A DNA stretch of 64,000 nucleotides from Haplomitrium mnioides. Its lineage: Eukaryota; Marchantiophyta; Haplomitriopsida; Calobryales. The DNA is taken from positions 1-64,000 of the forward strand of contig JBNGIS010015120.1 of NCBI GenBank assembly GCA_049999725.1. The letters run 5' to 3'. Position 1 is the stretch's first letter; each line of letters opens with the position of its first letter. Shown here piece by piece: positions 54,486 through 64,000 of this stretch. The translations under genes were made by a program, and so were the position numbers. The notes under the pieces were generated by a model, which saw only the letters and a program-made list of their open reading frames with translations, had not been told where the DNA came from and searched no databases.

Positions 54486-55017
54486 ATGGAGAATCAAGAG
54501 ATGGTGGTTCAAGTAATGCAACAATGGCTTGAACATCTTTCACACCTTTTGGAAGTGAGAATGAAATAAAGAGCAACTTTTCAAGAAGAAAAGAGTTATG
54601 AGCAATTTCCAACGCTAAAAGCATACAATGGAAAGATGGTTATTGGTGCATCTGAGAACTTTATATTCAATTGTGAGCAATATTTTGAAGCTAGAAACAT
54701 TAGACAAGATGGTCAACAAATTCTATTTGCAATAAGTCAATTAGAAAGAGTTGCAAAGACTTGGTGGAGATATCAAATAGAACAAGCACAATGTGGATTT
54801 GTTGCTCGTTTTTTTTTTGGTGTGAATTCAAAGAAACGATGATTTCAAGATTTATGGTTGTAGGATTTTTGAAGAAGAATCAATGCGCATGGCAGAGCCG
54901 CATGACTCATTACTTGCTGCTACAAAAGCTAGGTTGTGTCCTCAACCATTCGAACAACGTACTCAAAACTTTGCAAACTCTAATGGAATTAAAATTTCAA
55001 CAAGAATTTGAGGCACC
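54486..55017 (+). pseudogene. Chromovirus C gag
   Basis: The ATG at 54486 follows the PBS by about 25 bp: MENQEMVVQVMQQWLEHLSH, a TAA, then EEKSYEQFPTLKAYNGKM, FIFNCEQYFEARNIRQDGQQ and KTWWRYQIEQAQCG. CAACAA replaces the TAA of mini-units 1-4. The later gag part is shortened by deletion around 54860-54890. Confidence 0.8.
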
Positions 55018-55266
55018 TTGTTCAATCTTAATGGCATGATTGATGAGCACTCTCGTAGAATTTTGGTGGATAGTTGGAGTTTTGAAAATTTTATGTCACT
55101 ACATTTCGCTAAGAAAATCAAAGAAACATTTAAGCATATCAAGAGGAGTGTTGTGATTATGGGTGATGGTCAAAAGCATGACGTGTTTTGCTATCAAAAG
55201 CCAGTCTTTTTAAAGATTGGAAAAGAGTATGCACAATCCATGCAATTTGTTATTGCACCTATATAA
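55018..55266 (+). pseudogene. Chromovirus C protease
   Basis: Reads MIDEHSRRILVDSWSFENFM; the active-site D-S-G is D-S-W here, so it is inactive. SVVIMGDGQKHDVFCYQKPV and YAQSMQFVIAPI follow. Confidence 0.75.
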
Positions 55267-55386
55267 TATGACATCATTTTAAGGTTGCATTGGCTTGAAG
55301 ATTGATCCACTCAATTTGATTGGGCAAAACTATAGATTCAAGTTACCTTACAAGGAAAGAAATTTCTTTTAGAGTGTTCGACACCG

Positions 55387-56300
55387 TTGGTGAAGAAGCC
55401 TAAATCACTTCAACATTTTAATTCAGTGGAGCAAGAGTTGTCTGTCCTTACTGTTTGGATAAAACCTATCATGCACTTCAGTAAGGAGGGAGGAAAAATT
55501 GTGTCTACCTCAATGATAGATGATTTTTTGAAGGCGTTTGTGGATGTGTATCCAAAGGATTTATCAAAGAGGTTATCAAATGATCAAAGAATGTCTTTTT
55601 CAATTGAGTTGATACCAAAAAGTACTCTTTATAATTGACCTATATATCAGTTATCATCACAAGAATTAGAGCACCTTCGAAAGACATTGATGGATCTTCT
55701 TGAGAAGGATTTCATTCAACATAATACTTTACTTTAAGGAGCTCCAATATTCTTTGAACTGAAGAAAGATTGTGGATTTTGTCTTTGTACAAATTATTGA
55801 GGCTTGAACAATCAAACAGTAAAGAATGTCTATCTTCTACCTCGTATAGATGATTTGTTGGATCAATTGAGTGGTGCACAATTCTTTTCTAAGTTGGATC
55901 TTTGAAGTGGCTATTGGAAAATTCCTATCAAGCCAAGTGATATACCAAGGACAACTTTTTGTAAAAGGTATGGGTATTTTGAGTGGAAGGTTCTTACATT
56001 TGGCCTTACTAATGCTTTGGCAATATTCATGGATCAAATGCATCAAGTTTTTGATGGCTTGTTGGTTAAGTCAATGTTGGTATTTTTGGACGATATTCTT
56101 ATCTTTAATAAGAGTGAAGTTGAGGATTGTGAGTATCTCAAAGAAGTATTGCAAAGACTACACAATTGGAAGTTATTGCAAGAAGTCTAAGTGTGAGTTT
56201 TGGAAGCAAGAGATGACTTACCTAGGATATAAAGTGTTTGCAAAGGGCATCAAGATGGAGGACGAGAAAAGTAAGGCTATTACAAAGTAGCTAATACCAA
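55387..56300 (+). pseudogene. Chromovirus C reverse transcriptase
   Basis: DFLKAFVDVYPKDLSKRLSN and SFSIELIPKSTLYN (55387-55638), then EKDFIQHNTL, FSKLDL with a stop, KIPIKPSDIP, and the catalytic VFLDDILIFNK at about 56080-56112. The connection (EMTYLGYKVFAKGIKMEDEK) closes the region. Frameshifts and stops split it in at least four places. Confidence 0.8.
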
Positions 56301-56880
56301 CTCATGTAAAGGATGTTTGAGCTTTCATTGAATTGGCAAGTTTTTATCAAAGATTCATCCATTACTATGCTCATGTTATTGCACTGCTTACAGATCTGCT
56401 AGGCAAGGAGGAAAAGTTTCAACTGATGACTGAAGTCAAGAGGCATTTCAACAGCTCAAGAATGGGGTGTCTTCTCGTCCAATTCTACAACTACATGATC
56501 CAAATGCATGTTGTATAGTTGATTTTAATGCCTCTAATTTGCTATTGGAGTAGTGTTGCAACAAGAGTTTGAGAATGGACTTCATCTGATTGCCTTCTTG
56601 TCATGCCGGCTAAATACAACGAAGAGAAATTATTATGCAAGGGATAGAGAGAAATTGGCGATGGTTCATGATACCAAAGTTTGGAGACGCTATCTTTTAG
56701 AAAAGCATGTACTTATCTACATGGATCACAAGCCCTTGCTACAATCAATTTACTTAGAAAATATGACAAGTTGTCATCATTGATGGGAAGATCAACTACA
56801 ACTCTTTGATATCAAGTTGAAGTATAAGCCACAAAAGTTCCATACCATTCTTGATGCATTGTCATGAACACCAAATCATT
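56301..56880 (+). pseudogene. Chromovirus C RNase H
   Basis: MASFYQRFIHYYAHVIALLT, then, after a frameshift, VDFNASNLL-type and RLNTTKRNYYARDREKLAMV, IYMDHKPLLQSIYLENM and YKPQKFHTILDALS. The block order is as in elements A and B. Confidence 0.8.
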
Positions 56881-56891
56881 GACTAAATACA

Positions 56892-57150
56892 TTGGAGGTT
56901 GCAAATTTTAGTATATTGCATCTTGATGAAGCAACTAGTGATGGCTTTCAACAAAATTTACATGAAGATGCCTTCTTTAATCTTGTTAGAGCACATTTGG
57001 CGGTTAGAGATAGTGAGTATCATGCCTTCTCCATTCCAGATGGTATTCTATATCAAGGCCATCAAATATATATTCCACAATATGATGCACTTCAAATGAT
57101 CCGTTTACAAGAAGAACATAACAGTCCAATCTCTAAGCATCTTGAGGTAG
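56892..57150 (+). pseudogene. Chromovirus C integrase, part 1 (before element D)
   Basis: MEVANFSILHLDEATSDGFQ, RDSEYHAFSIPDGILYQGHQ and the start of the zinc region (RLQEEHNSPISKHLE), cut by element D. The frame continues at 63210. Confidence 0.8.
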
Positions 57151-57716
57151 TGTAACACTACACACCCACATTACACACACAAGTTAGCACAAGTACAACA
57201 CATACAAGTTAGCAAAAGAGAAGCACACAAGAACTTCAAGAACCCACAAGGTAAGAGATGCCAAATAAGACGCTATCCCTTCTTTATATACTTGAGAGAA
57301 AGCATTTTGCTTATATAGGTGGAGGAACCCCATTGGTTCCTTTTCTATCCTCTTCTAATTGGACCCTTCTTTTCTCTCTCACTTTAATTGGACCACCTTT
57401 ACTTGTGTTCTCCTTCTGCCATGTGTCCTTATCTTTTGAACCTTCCATCTCTTTAGTTCTCCTTCTACCACGCGTCCTTATCTTTAGAACCTTCCCTTAG
57501 ATTTAATTTTCCGCTTGCCATGTGTCCTTATTCTCTTCTAAAGTAGTCTATCTAGACTCCCTCTTTCACTTTAATTCGTTGACTTTCTCTCCTTGTACCA
57601 CATGTCCAACTCTCTATAATAGCAATTGCTTTTTGCTACTCTTACTTAGTAATAGCTTTCTAGACATAGTTGATATTATTTTTAGCTATAGCTTGCTAAA
57701 GTTAGTGATAGTTACA
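57151..57716 (-). repeat. Element D, 3' LTR
   Basis: TGTAACACTACAC to GATAGTTACA. The hydrophobic open frames inside (57258-57500, 57522-57758) are chance products of CT-rich LTR sequence. Confidence 0.95.
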
Positions 57717-57729
57717 ATCCTCCTCCCTT

Positions 57730-58010
57730 TTAAGAGGCAACATCCTCGTTGCAAGTAAGAGAGTTCTCAAAAGAATGAACAAGTGCAGAGTCATTGGCCG
57801 AATTCTCCAATGGCTCCCAAGTAGCTTCATAAAGAGGGTAGCCTTTCCAAGGAACCAAGTTCTCTATAATCTCACAATGACCTCGACAACATGTGTGTTT
57901 CTTCAAGAGATGTTTCATCTCAAATTCCTCCTCACATGAAGATTCATCCAGTTTTTCATGTCTACTTGTTACGTGCTTTTGTACCTCGTTCTACCACCTT
58001 CACTTGTACT
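57730..58010 (-). pseudogene. Element D chromodomain
   Basis: The frame 57918-57730 reads LVPWKGYPLYEATWEPLENS, the conserved W-K-G-Y...E-A-T-W-E-P core of a chromodomain at the integrase C-terminus. The beginning of the domain (near 57910-57960) is separated by a frameshift. Confidence 0.85.
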
Positions 58011-58381
58011 CAAGAACCCTCTCTTCCACATGAGCTTATTGATGATCCAATAAAGCGATCAGATAGCTTACGAGAGCGAAGCAAAGGAAGATTGGACATA
58101 GAGAGCCATGCTTGGTCACCTATAGCAAAAGTCACTTCGCGACGATGAGCATCTGCATAGTTTTCTTGGCAACTACGAGCAACTTCAAGATTTTCCTTGG
58201 TACGTTGGATGTCGTGGTGTAGTTGATGGAGGAAATCATCGGTAGCTAGATTCTTAGATGTCGATGTAAGATAAAGATTAGATAGAGTAGTTGGATGCTT
58301 ACCATACATCAAAAAGAAAGGTGTGACTCGTGTAGAGTTGTTGATAGAGTTATTGTAAGAGAACTTCAGAAGAGGTAGCAA
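58010..58381 (-). pseudogene. Element D integrase C-terminal part
   Basis: LKFSYNNSINNSTRVTPFFL, YGKHPTTLSNLYL and an EENYADAHRREVTF-type segment before WLSMSNLPLLRSRKLSDRFI, which is the GPY/F-type module of Ty3/gypsy integrases. Confidence 0.85.
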
Positions 58382-58387
58382 CCAATC

Positions 58388-58990
58388 TCATTCTTCTTGT
58401 TCTTCCAAAGTAAAAGCCTGGAACATATCTTCGATAGTGCGATTGGCCCGTTCAATTTGACCATTCGATTCAAGATGATGAGCAGTGGACATATCCAGTT
58501 TGGTTTTGAGAAGACCAAAAATTGTGCGCCAAAACATGCTGGTAAATTGAGTGCCACGATGAGAGATAATCACTTTGGAGACACCATGATGAGAGTAGAC
58601 CGCTTCCAAATAAATTCATGCCAACTCTGGTGCTGTCACTGATTTGGTAGTCAAACGAATATGAATAATTTTGCTAAGTTTGTCCACAAAAACAACAATA
58701 GCATCATAACCCATAGAAGTACGTGGTAACTCATACACAATATCCATACTCACATGTTCACATTGCCGATTCGGGATAGGCAATGGTTGTAATAGACCTC
58801 TATGTTTAAGATTGGTCGCTTTGTTTTGTTGACAAGTCAAACAACTCCAAACATAGGTCTCTACATCTTTATGAATCTTAGGCCGATAATAGACTCGTTG
58901 AAGATTGTCTAAAGTTTTCTAAATTCCAACATGTCCACCAATTGTCGAATCTTGTGCTTTATACAAAACCTCAAAGTGAAGTAAGCTTAA
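58388..58990 (-). pseudogene. Element D integrase zinc finger and core
   Basis: 58840-58616 gives MTCQQNKATNLKHRGLLQPL, HVSMDIVYELPRTSMGYDAI (first aspartate) and VDKLSKIIHI; 58609-58388 gives YSHHGVSKVIISHRGTQFTS, where the second aspartate is changed to H, and MSTAHHLESNGQIERANRTI with the glutamate present. Histidines of the zinc finger (near 58900-58960) are partly decayed. Confidence 0.85.
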
Positions 58991-59231
58991 CATTACTATG
59001 AAGCCATACCTTGCCTTGGAAGAAAATCGATTCTCTCACCTCTTTCACTAGATTCTTTTGTTGTGCGGCAATGATCTTCTCATCTTCTTTTGTTGTAGCC
59101 AATATTTCCGCCGAGCAAGTAGGATGAATTGTGATTTCTGACAAGATGTTGAGTTGAGGCATATAGTTCAAGGCATCTGCAATTTGTTATTTTCCTTCCA
59201 CATAGACCATCTTCATATGGAATCGTTGTCG

Positions 59232-59672
59232 CTATTCGACCCAACGAATCTGCCGTTTTGAGAGCTCCTTTTGAGTTTCTAGATAAATTAAGTGTTTATG
59301 GTCGGTTTCGACAATAAACTCTTTGTCTCCTAGATAATGCTTCCAATGTTTGGTTAATAGCACAATCGCCAATTCTTCTCGCTCCGTAGTGTGGTAGTTT
59401 TGCTCAGTGTCATTCAACTTTCTAGAAAAGAAGGCAATAGGATGCCAACCATCCTCTCATTCTTGTTGCAAAACTCTGCCAATGGTCTTTCTTGATGCAT
59501 CCACCGAAAGTTTGATTGGTCGTTTAGAATCATACCATTTGAGAATATGAGCATGAAGAAGTGATTTCTTCAATGCTTGGAATGCCAACTCTTTTGCAGC
59601 TCCCCATAACCATGTGTGACTTTTCTTGAGCAAGTTGGTTAATGGTTCTCTTATTTGTGCAAAACCTTTCAC
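59232..59672 (-). pseudogene. Element D RNase H
   Basis: 59672-59457 holds MKGFAQIREPLTNLLKKS and IKLSVDASRKTIGRVL (first aspartate); 59417-59232 holds NYHTTEREELAIVLLTKHWK and VETDHKHLIYLETQKELSKR. All acidic positions are visible across two frames. Confidence 0.85.
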
Positions 59673-59699
59673 AAATCGACAATAAAACCCGGTTAGCCC

Positions 59700-60483
59700 A
59701 AAAAATCCCCTTAGTTGTGTTTGATTACTAGGAGCTTCCTACTTCTCAATTGCCTTCACTTTCTCATCCATAACTTGGATTCCTAATGCACTTACATGGT
59801 GACCCAAGTAGTCAACCTCCCTCTTTCCAATTTCACATTTGGACATCTTCACATATAGCTTGTGGTTCCAAAGTACCTTTTAATATTGTACGAAGATTCT
59901 TGCTATAGATGAGAATGTCATCCAAAAAGACAATAACAAACTTATCAAAAATAAGATTAAAAATATCATTCATAAGACCCATAAATGTTGTAGGAGCATT
60001 GGTTAATCCAAAAGGTATAATAGGATATTCAAAATACCCATATCGACTTCAAAACGCTATTTTTTTGCACATCACCTTCCACAATTCGAATTTGATTATA
60101 TCCGCTTCTCAAGTCCGATTTTGTAAAGTACTTTGCTCCTTGAGGTTGATCAAATAAATCATCCATCCTCGGCAATGGATATTTATTTTTCACTATTTGT
60201 TGGTTGAGTGCTCGATAGTCAATGACATCCTCATACTCCCATCCTTCTTTTTCACAAATAGTACTAGTGCACTAGAAGAAGAAATGCTTGGTTGAATGAA
60301 TCCTTTTTCCAACAATTCCATAATCTGAGATTTGCATTCCTCCCGCTCATGAGGAGACAAACAACATGGTGATTTGCACAGTGTAGTACATCTTGGAATG
60401 ACCTCAATCGTATGATCAATGCATCGTTTTGGAGGCAAACCCTTAGGCAAATCATTAGGAAAAACATCATGAAACTCCTTCAA
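59700..60483 (-). pseudogene. Element D reverse transcriptase
   Basis: 60483-60193 gives [40 protein letters not shown] and KKDGSMRM, followed by frameshifted palm sequence ([10 protein letters not shown] near 60100) and the catalytic VIVFLDDIL at about 59915-59940. Stops and frameshifts make it inactive. Confidence 0.85.
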
Positions 60484-60635
60484 AACACCTTGAAATTCAT
60501 ATTATGATTTGAGTCCTCCTTGTTAATAGTAAGCTCACGTATAAGTTCTAAAAACACCATATCTTGCTTTTTGATTGTATTTTCTCTAATCACATATAGG
60601 GGTAGGTGTCTTGAATGAGATTGTACTCGATCTCC

Positions 60636-60989
60636 CTAAATCTTCCATTGAGATGTCGTGAGTGTCTTCTTTTTCCAATCTACTTGTAGACTATATCTTC
60701 GTAACCACTTGATTCCAAGAATAACGTCATATATTGCCAATGTTGTAATCTTCCACTCCAACTTCTCTTTATAGTTACCCATATGTAAAGCTATACTTTG
60801 AGATAGTCGTTCAATAGACTTGCTTTGGCCATTTGCCATTTCCACTACTTGTGATAAATAATTTTCTTCTGCTCTGGAGTCCACCAAAACTCTTATTGTA
60901 GATCCTTTTGTCCATTCATCAACGATAATTAACCCTCTATTTTTATGTTTTTCTATATAATAGACGATTTCCTCACCTTTCTTCTTCAT
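60636..60989 (-). pseudogene. Element D protease
   Basis: MKKKGEEIVYYIEKHKNRG, then TIRVLVDSRAEENYLS, where D-S-G has become D-S-R, then the C-terminal VILGIKWLRRYSLQVDWKKK block, which is well kept. Probably inactive. Confidence 0.8.
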
Positions 60990-61114
60990 CCCAGAAAAAC
61001 AACAAGGTTTTTTTATTGGTGTGCCTCGTTTCTCTGACCTCCTTCATCTCCTTCATTGTTGATATTATGGAGAGGCCGCAAAAATACTCGCACTTGATTG
61101 TGTCGTACTGCTCT

Positions 61115-61978
61115 ACAATTTGGTGCAATGTGTCCTACCCGACCACAATTGTAGCATGTTCAAGTTTCTTGTCAATCATCTATCCTCCTTTCATTAGTAT
61201 GTTGTGGTCCCCATTGTTGGTGATTTGGGCGATGAAACTCTCTTCTTCTTGTATTCCCCAACTTCATAGGCATGAGGCCATAGTTTCCTCTAGTTTGCAC
61301 AATTCCTAGTATCCCTTCATTTTGTTGAGCAAATAAAATGGCTTCATTTACATTTTTTGGGTTGCACATCATAACCTCTCCTCTAATCTTTCTCTTTAAC
61401 CCTTGCAAAAATTTGTCAAGGGCCTCCGCTGGACTCATATCTTTGATTTGAACTTGCAAGCTTCAAAATTCCTCAATGTATCTTGCAACACTTCCTTTCT
61501 GCTCCAACTCGCAAAGCTTTGTTCTTGTGGTCAATATAGAATCCATCGCTTTAAAATTTTGAAGCAAACCTTCTCTTAAACTACTCCACAAAAGTTGTCC
61601 TCCTTGTGTATTTTTCTGTCACTCCCAACCTTGTAGCCATATTGATGCATGCTCTGTTAAGAATGATCTTGCAAACAATCCTTTCTCCAAGTCTGAAGCA
61701 TTTGGATAATATGACATATGAACTTCCATTCGATAGACCTATTCTTCTACGATGCCAGTTGTGCAACTTCCTTCATAGGGCTATACTTTGCACGACTTGC
61801 TCATTTTTTGTAGTAACGTCTCTCGACTTCCTTCTCCACTTTCTTGTTGGAGTCGTATTTTCACCATTTCTGCCATCAACATGTTTGTTTGTTCGTGGCT
61901 TGCTAAAAGAGTTGCTTGAAGCTCTTCCAACTTTGTCATCCATACTCCTTCTTCAAGACTACTGAAGTTAGCATCCAT
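61115..61978 (-). pseudogene. Element D gag with CCHC knuckle
   Basis: 61978-61781 is the N-terminus (MDANFSSLEEGVWMTKLEEL, coiled-coil-like). After broken capsid-like sequence, 61459-61172 gives AEALDKFLQGLKRKIRGEVM and NVNEAILFAQQNEG. At 61156-61115 a perfect knuckle CYNCGRVGHIAPNC (CX2CX4HX4C) is encoded in another frame. Confidence 0.85.
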
Positions 61979-62637
61979 GTTGTTTTGTCACAGTTTTAAC
62001 CCTCTAAAACTTATACAAACACAAATATGTACACATTCTAATTATGAAAAATAGGTCAAATAAAAGGTTTAGAAGATGCCAACACCACATTATAAAACCT
62101 CTCTCCAAACTTACGAACAAGAAAATCACATTGCATTTGCTTAAACATTACTCTAATAGAAATATGACATTTGGAGTTGAACTCTTCTAGAGGAGCTTGG
62201 TTCAAATCCATTTTTCTTTCTATCACAAAATATAAATAAAACACTCCCATGTAACACCAAAGTTTACCACATGTAAGATGATAGGTTCTCTTGATTCCAT
62301 CATAAAAACCATAAAGTCATCACCAAAGTTATACACTAGAAATTGACGAAAGAAATGTTTGTTAATATTAAACACACAAATGTTAAAAGGATTCAATAGA
62401 GGAATTCTATGAGGTACAAATGCTCCTCTATCCATTTGTTACCATAGCAACAAGTCAACTTCTTATCTTCATGTACAAAGGATGGGATATCCATTATCCT
62501 TTATTCATGAAAACTTGATAGTTTAACTCTAATGGAGTTAATGCAAAGTGAAGATTCCACTACTCAAAAAGGTCTTAAGTACTTCTCCAAATAGAGGTAA
62601 CCCACACTCTTTAGAGAAGACCAAGCTCTAATACCAT
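61979..62637 (-). other. Element D leader region
   Basis: About 660 bp between PBS and gag. Two minus-strand frames (62435-62223 and 62250-62056) overlap and could be one small reading frame with a frameshift (FRQFLVYNFGDDFMVFMMES). I do not recognise it; it may be untranslated leader. Confidence 0.4.
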
Positions 62638-63204
62638 TGTAACACTACACACCAACATTACACACATAAGTTAGCACAAGTACAACACATACAAGTTAGC
62701 AAAAGAGAAGCGCACAAGAACTTCAAGAACCTACAAGGTAAGAGATGCCAAACAAGACACTCTTCCTTCTTTATATACTTGAGAGAAAGCACTTTGCTTA
62801 CATAGATAGAGGAACCCCATTGGTTCCTTTTCTATCATCCTCTAATTGGAACCCTCTTTTCTCTCTCACTCTAATTGGACCACCTTTTACTTTTGTTCTC
62901 CTTCTACCATGTGTCCTTGTCCTTAGAACCTTCCATCTCTTTAATTCTTCTTCTGCCCCGTGTTATTATCTTTAGAACCTTCTCTTTACTTTAATTTTCC
63001 GTTTGCTATGTGTACTTATCCTCTTCTACAATAGTCTATTTAGACTCCCTCTTTCACTTTAATTTGTTGACTTTCTCTCCTCGTGCCACATGTCCAACTC
63101 TCTATAATAGCAAATGTTTTTGCTACTCTAACTTAGTAATAGTTTTTTAAGGCATAGTTGACATTATTTTTAGCTATGGCTTACTAAAGTTAGTGATTGT
63201 TATA
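62638..63204 (-). repeat. Element D, 5' LTR
   Basis: TGTAACACTACAC to GATTGTTATA (final CA changed to TA). The PBS lies just left of it, at about 62624-62637 on the minus strand. Confidence 0.95.
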
Positions 63205-63209
63205 GGTAG

Positions 63210-64000
63210 ACAAGACTATGGAGTTGCTTCAACGCACTCGGTGGTGGCCAAACCTAGCTCGAGATGTTCGTAGCTTTGTTCATTCTTGTGAAAATTGTCA
63301 GCAAAACAAGGCTTCAAATCAAAAACCAACTGGCCTTTTTCAACCACTACCGATTCCTACTGCTTGGTGGATTCATGTCAATTTAGATCTTCTCACTTCA
63401 CTTCCAACTATGCTTCGTGGGTTTACTGGCATTGTGGTGTTTGTGGATAAGCCAAGCAAACAAATTCATCTAGCACTAACAATGGATGCTCCACAATTGG
63501 TGAAGATTTACTTTGATATAACCTTTCGATATCATGGAATACCAAAGGTGTTAATATTTGATAGAGATCCACGATTCTGTGGGAAGTTTTGGCGAGAGTT
63601 GTTCACACTTGTGGGTACCAAACTATCTATGTCTAGAGCTTATCAACCTCAAATAGATGGGCAAATTGAACGCATAAATTGCACTATGAAGGATATGCTT
63701 CATGAGTTTATCAACGTTCATCACACGGATTGGGATAGTTTCTTACCGGCTATGAAGTTTGCATACAACAACTCCAAACAAGCAAGTATTGGACTTTTTT
63801 TTTCTTAATTCTGGTCAACATCCTCTTGTTCTTAATGGTTTGCTTTCTCATTCGTCTTCCAATGTTTGAATTTTTTCTACCTTTTGTCTTATTTAATGTC
63901 CTCTTTGCAAGATGCCAAAAACCATCTTGCTATTGATCAAAATCGCCAAAAAAAATATGTCAATAAACGTGGTTGTGAATTTTCTTATGTTTTAGTCATG
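63210..64000 (+). pseudogene. Chromovirus C integrase, part 2 (after element D)
   Basis: From 63218: MELLQRTRWWPNLARDVRSF, CENCQQNKASNQKPTG, the catalytic HVNLDLLTSLPTM, FDRDPRFCGKFWRELF and PQIDGQIERINCTM (D, D and E all kept), a 196-codon open frame to 63808. A T-run frameshift near 63795 precedes NSGQHPLVLNGLLS-type sequence, which runs off the window. Confidence 0.9.

Larger units (their letters stand above)
57151..63204 (-). mobile_element. Chromovirus-type element D, nested in integrase of C
   Basis: 6054 bp with the perfect TSD GGTAG (57146-57150, 63205-63209). LTRs of 566 and 567 bp match at roughly nine in ten positions by eye. The minus-strand PBS is ATGGTATTAGAGC beside the right LTR; the polypurine tract AAAAGGGAGGAGGAT is beside the left LTR. 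The domains run gag, CCHC knuckle, protease, RT, RNase H, integrase, chromodomain. It is a family distinct from A-C (different LTRs, intact knuckle in gag) and the youngest-looking insertion. Confidence 0.95.
54006..64000 (+). mobile_element. Chromovirus C (Ty3/gypsy), 3' end beyond window
   Basis: The 5' LTR (54006-54447) is followed by a perfect PBS (TTGGTATCAGAGC, 54448 on), gag, protease, reverse transcriptase, RNase H and integrase on the plus strand. It is interrupted at 57150 by element D (TSD GGTAG) and resumes at 63210; the 3' end is off the window. It is the only complete-style member at the end of the array and has the same family blocks as elements A and B. Confidence 0.85.

Noticed and set aside
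57258-57758. Hydrophobic frames resembling small membrane proteins (also 62745-62975)
   Set aside because: Both are at the same place in the two LTRs of element D; CT-rich LTR sequence yields Leu/Phe/Ser-rich translation.

Overview
This window looks like repeat-dominated nuclear DNA from a land plant. The reasons are Ty3/gypsy retrotransposons of the chromovirus and Tat-like types, primer-binding sites matching initiator-Met tRNA (TGGTATCAGAGC and variants), 5-bp target-site duplications and introns with GT/AG borders. A non-seed plant (fern, lycophyte or bryophyte) is a guess from the odd gene content, not something I can prove. I found no intact host gene, tRNA or rRNA. Nearly every coding region is broken by stops and frameshifts, and three N-runs (461-560, 14368-14377, 35729-35828) mark assembly gaps.

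The most interesting content is an element I do not recognise. It occupies 31753-51114 (19.4 kb, about 11.4 kb once later insertions are removed). Its ends form imperfect inverted repeats beginning AACAACCRCTWCTTTGAA. It carries two divergently transcribed, intron-containing pseudogenes. On the minus strand (33345-37640) is a protein of the family called DUF7869 in public databases, a transposase candidate. On the plus strand (38077-50167) is a protein of about 1000 residues with a tentative ParB-like middle domain and a C-terminal beta-class N6-adenine/N4-cytosine DNA methyltransferase. Both introns of the methyltransferase gene that were compared, and both subterminal zones, are packed with short arrays of palindromic, hairpin-capable units. 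A second, older copy supplies the right half of the same structure at 1-7457: methyltransferase pseudogene 129-4217, terminal array, and the same terminal motif ending at 7457.

The backbone from 8603 onward is a head-to-tail array on the plus strand: nine LTRs of one chromovirus-like family alternating with eight short gag-only internal segments, leading into a longer element at 54006 that runs off the window. Later insertions split this backbone: a chromovirus (8993-13947) in LTR 1; a 3.2-kb solo LTR (14535-17778) in internal segment 1; a Tat-like element with a 2.9-kb LTR (21223-30105) in internal segment 4; the two-gene DNA element (31753-51114) in LTR 6; and a second chromovirus-type family (57151-63204) in the integrase gene of the last element. 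The DNA element was itself hit by a chromovirus (38988-43972) and by a 3-kb solo LTR (45539-48501). TSDs or split flanks give a consistent order of events.

The genes do not form a host pathway. They are self-replication genes of several transposon families, plus the unusual pairing of a DUF7869 protein with a DNA methyltransferase. A working idea, not shown by sequence alone, is that the methyltransferase modified the element's own DNA, perhaps at its palindromic arrays.
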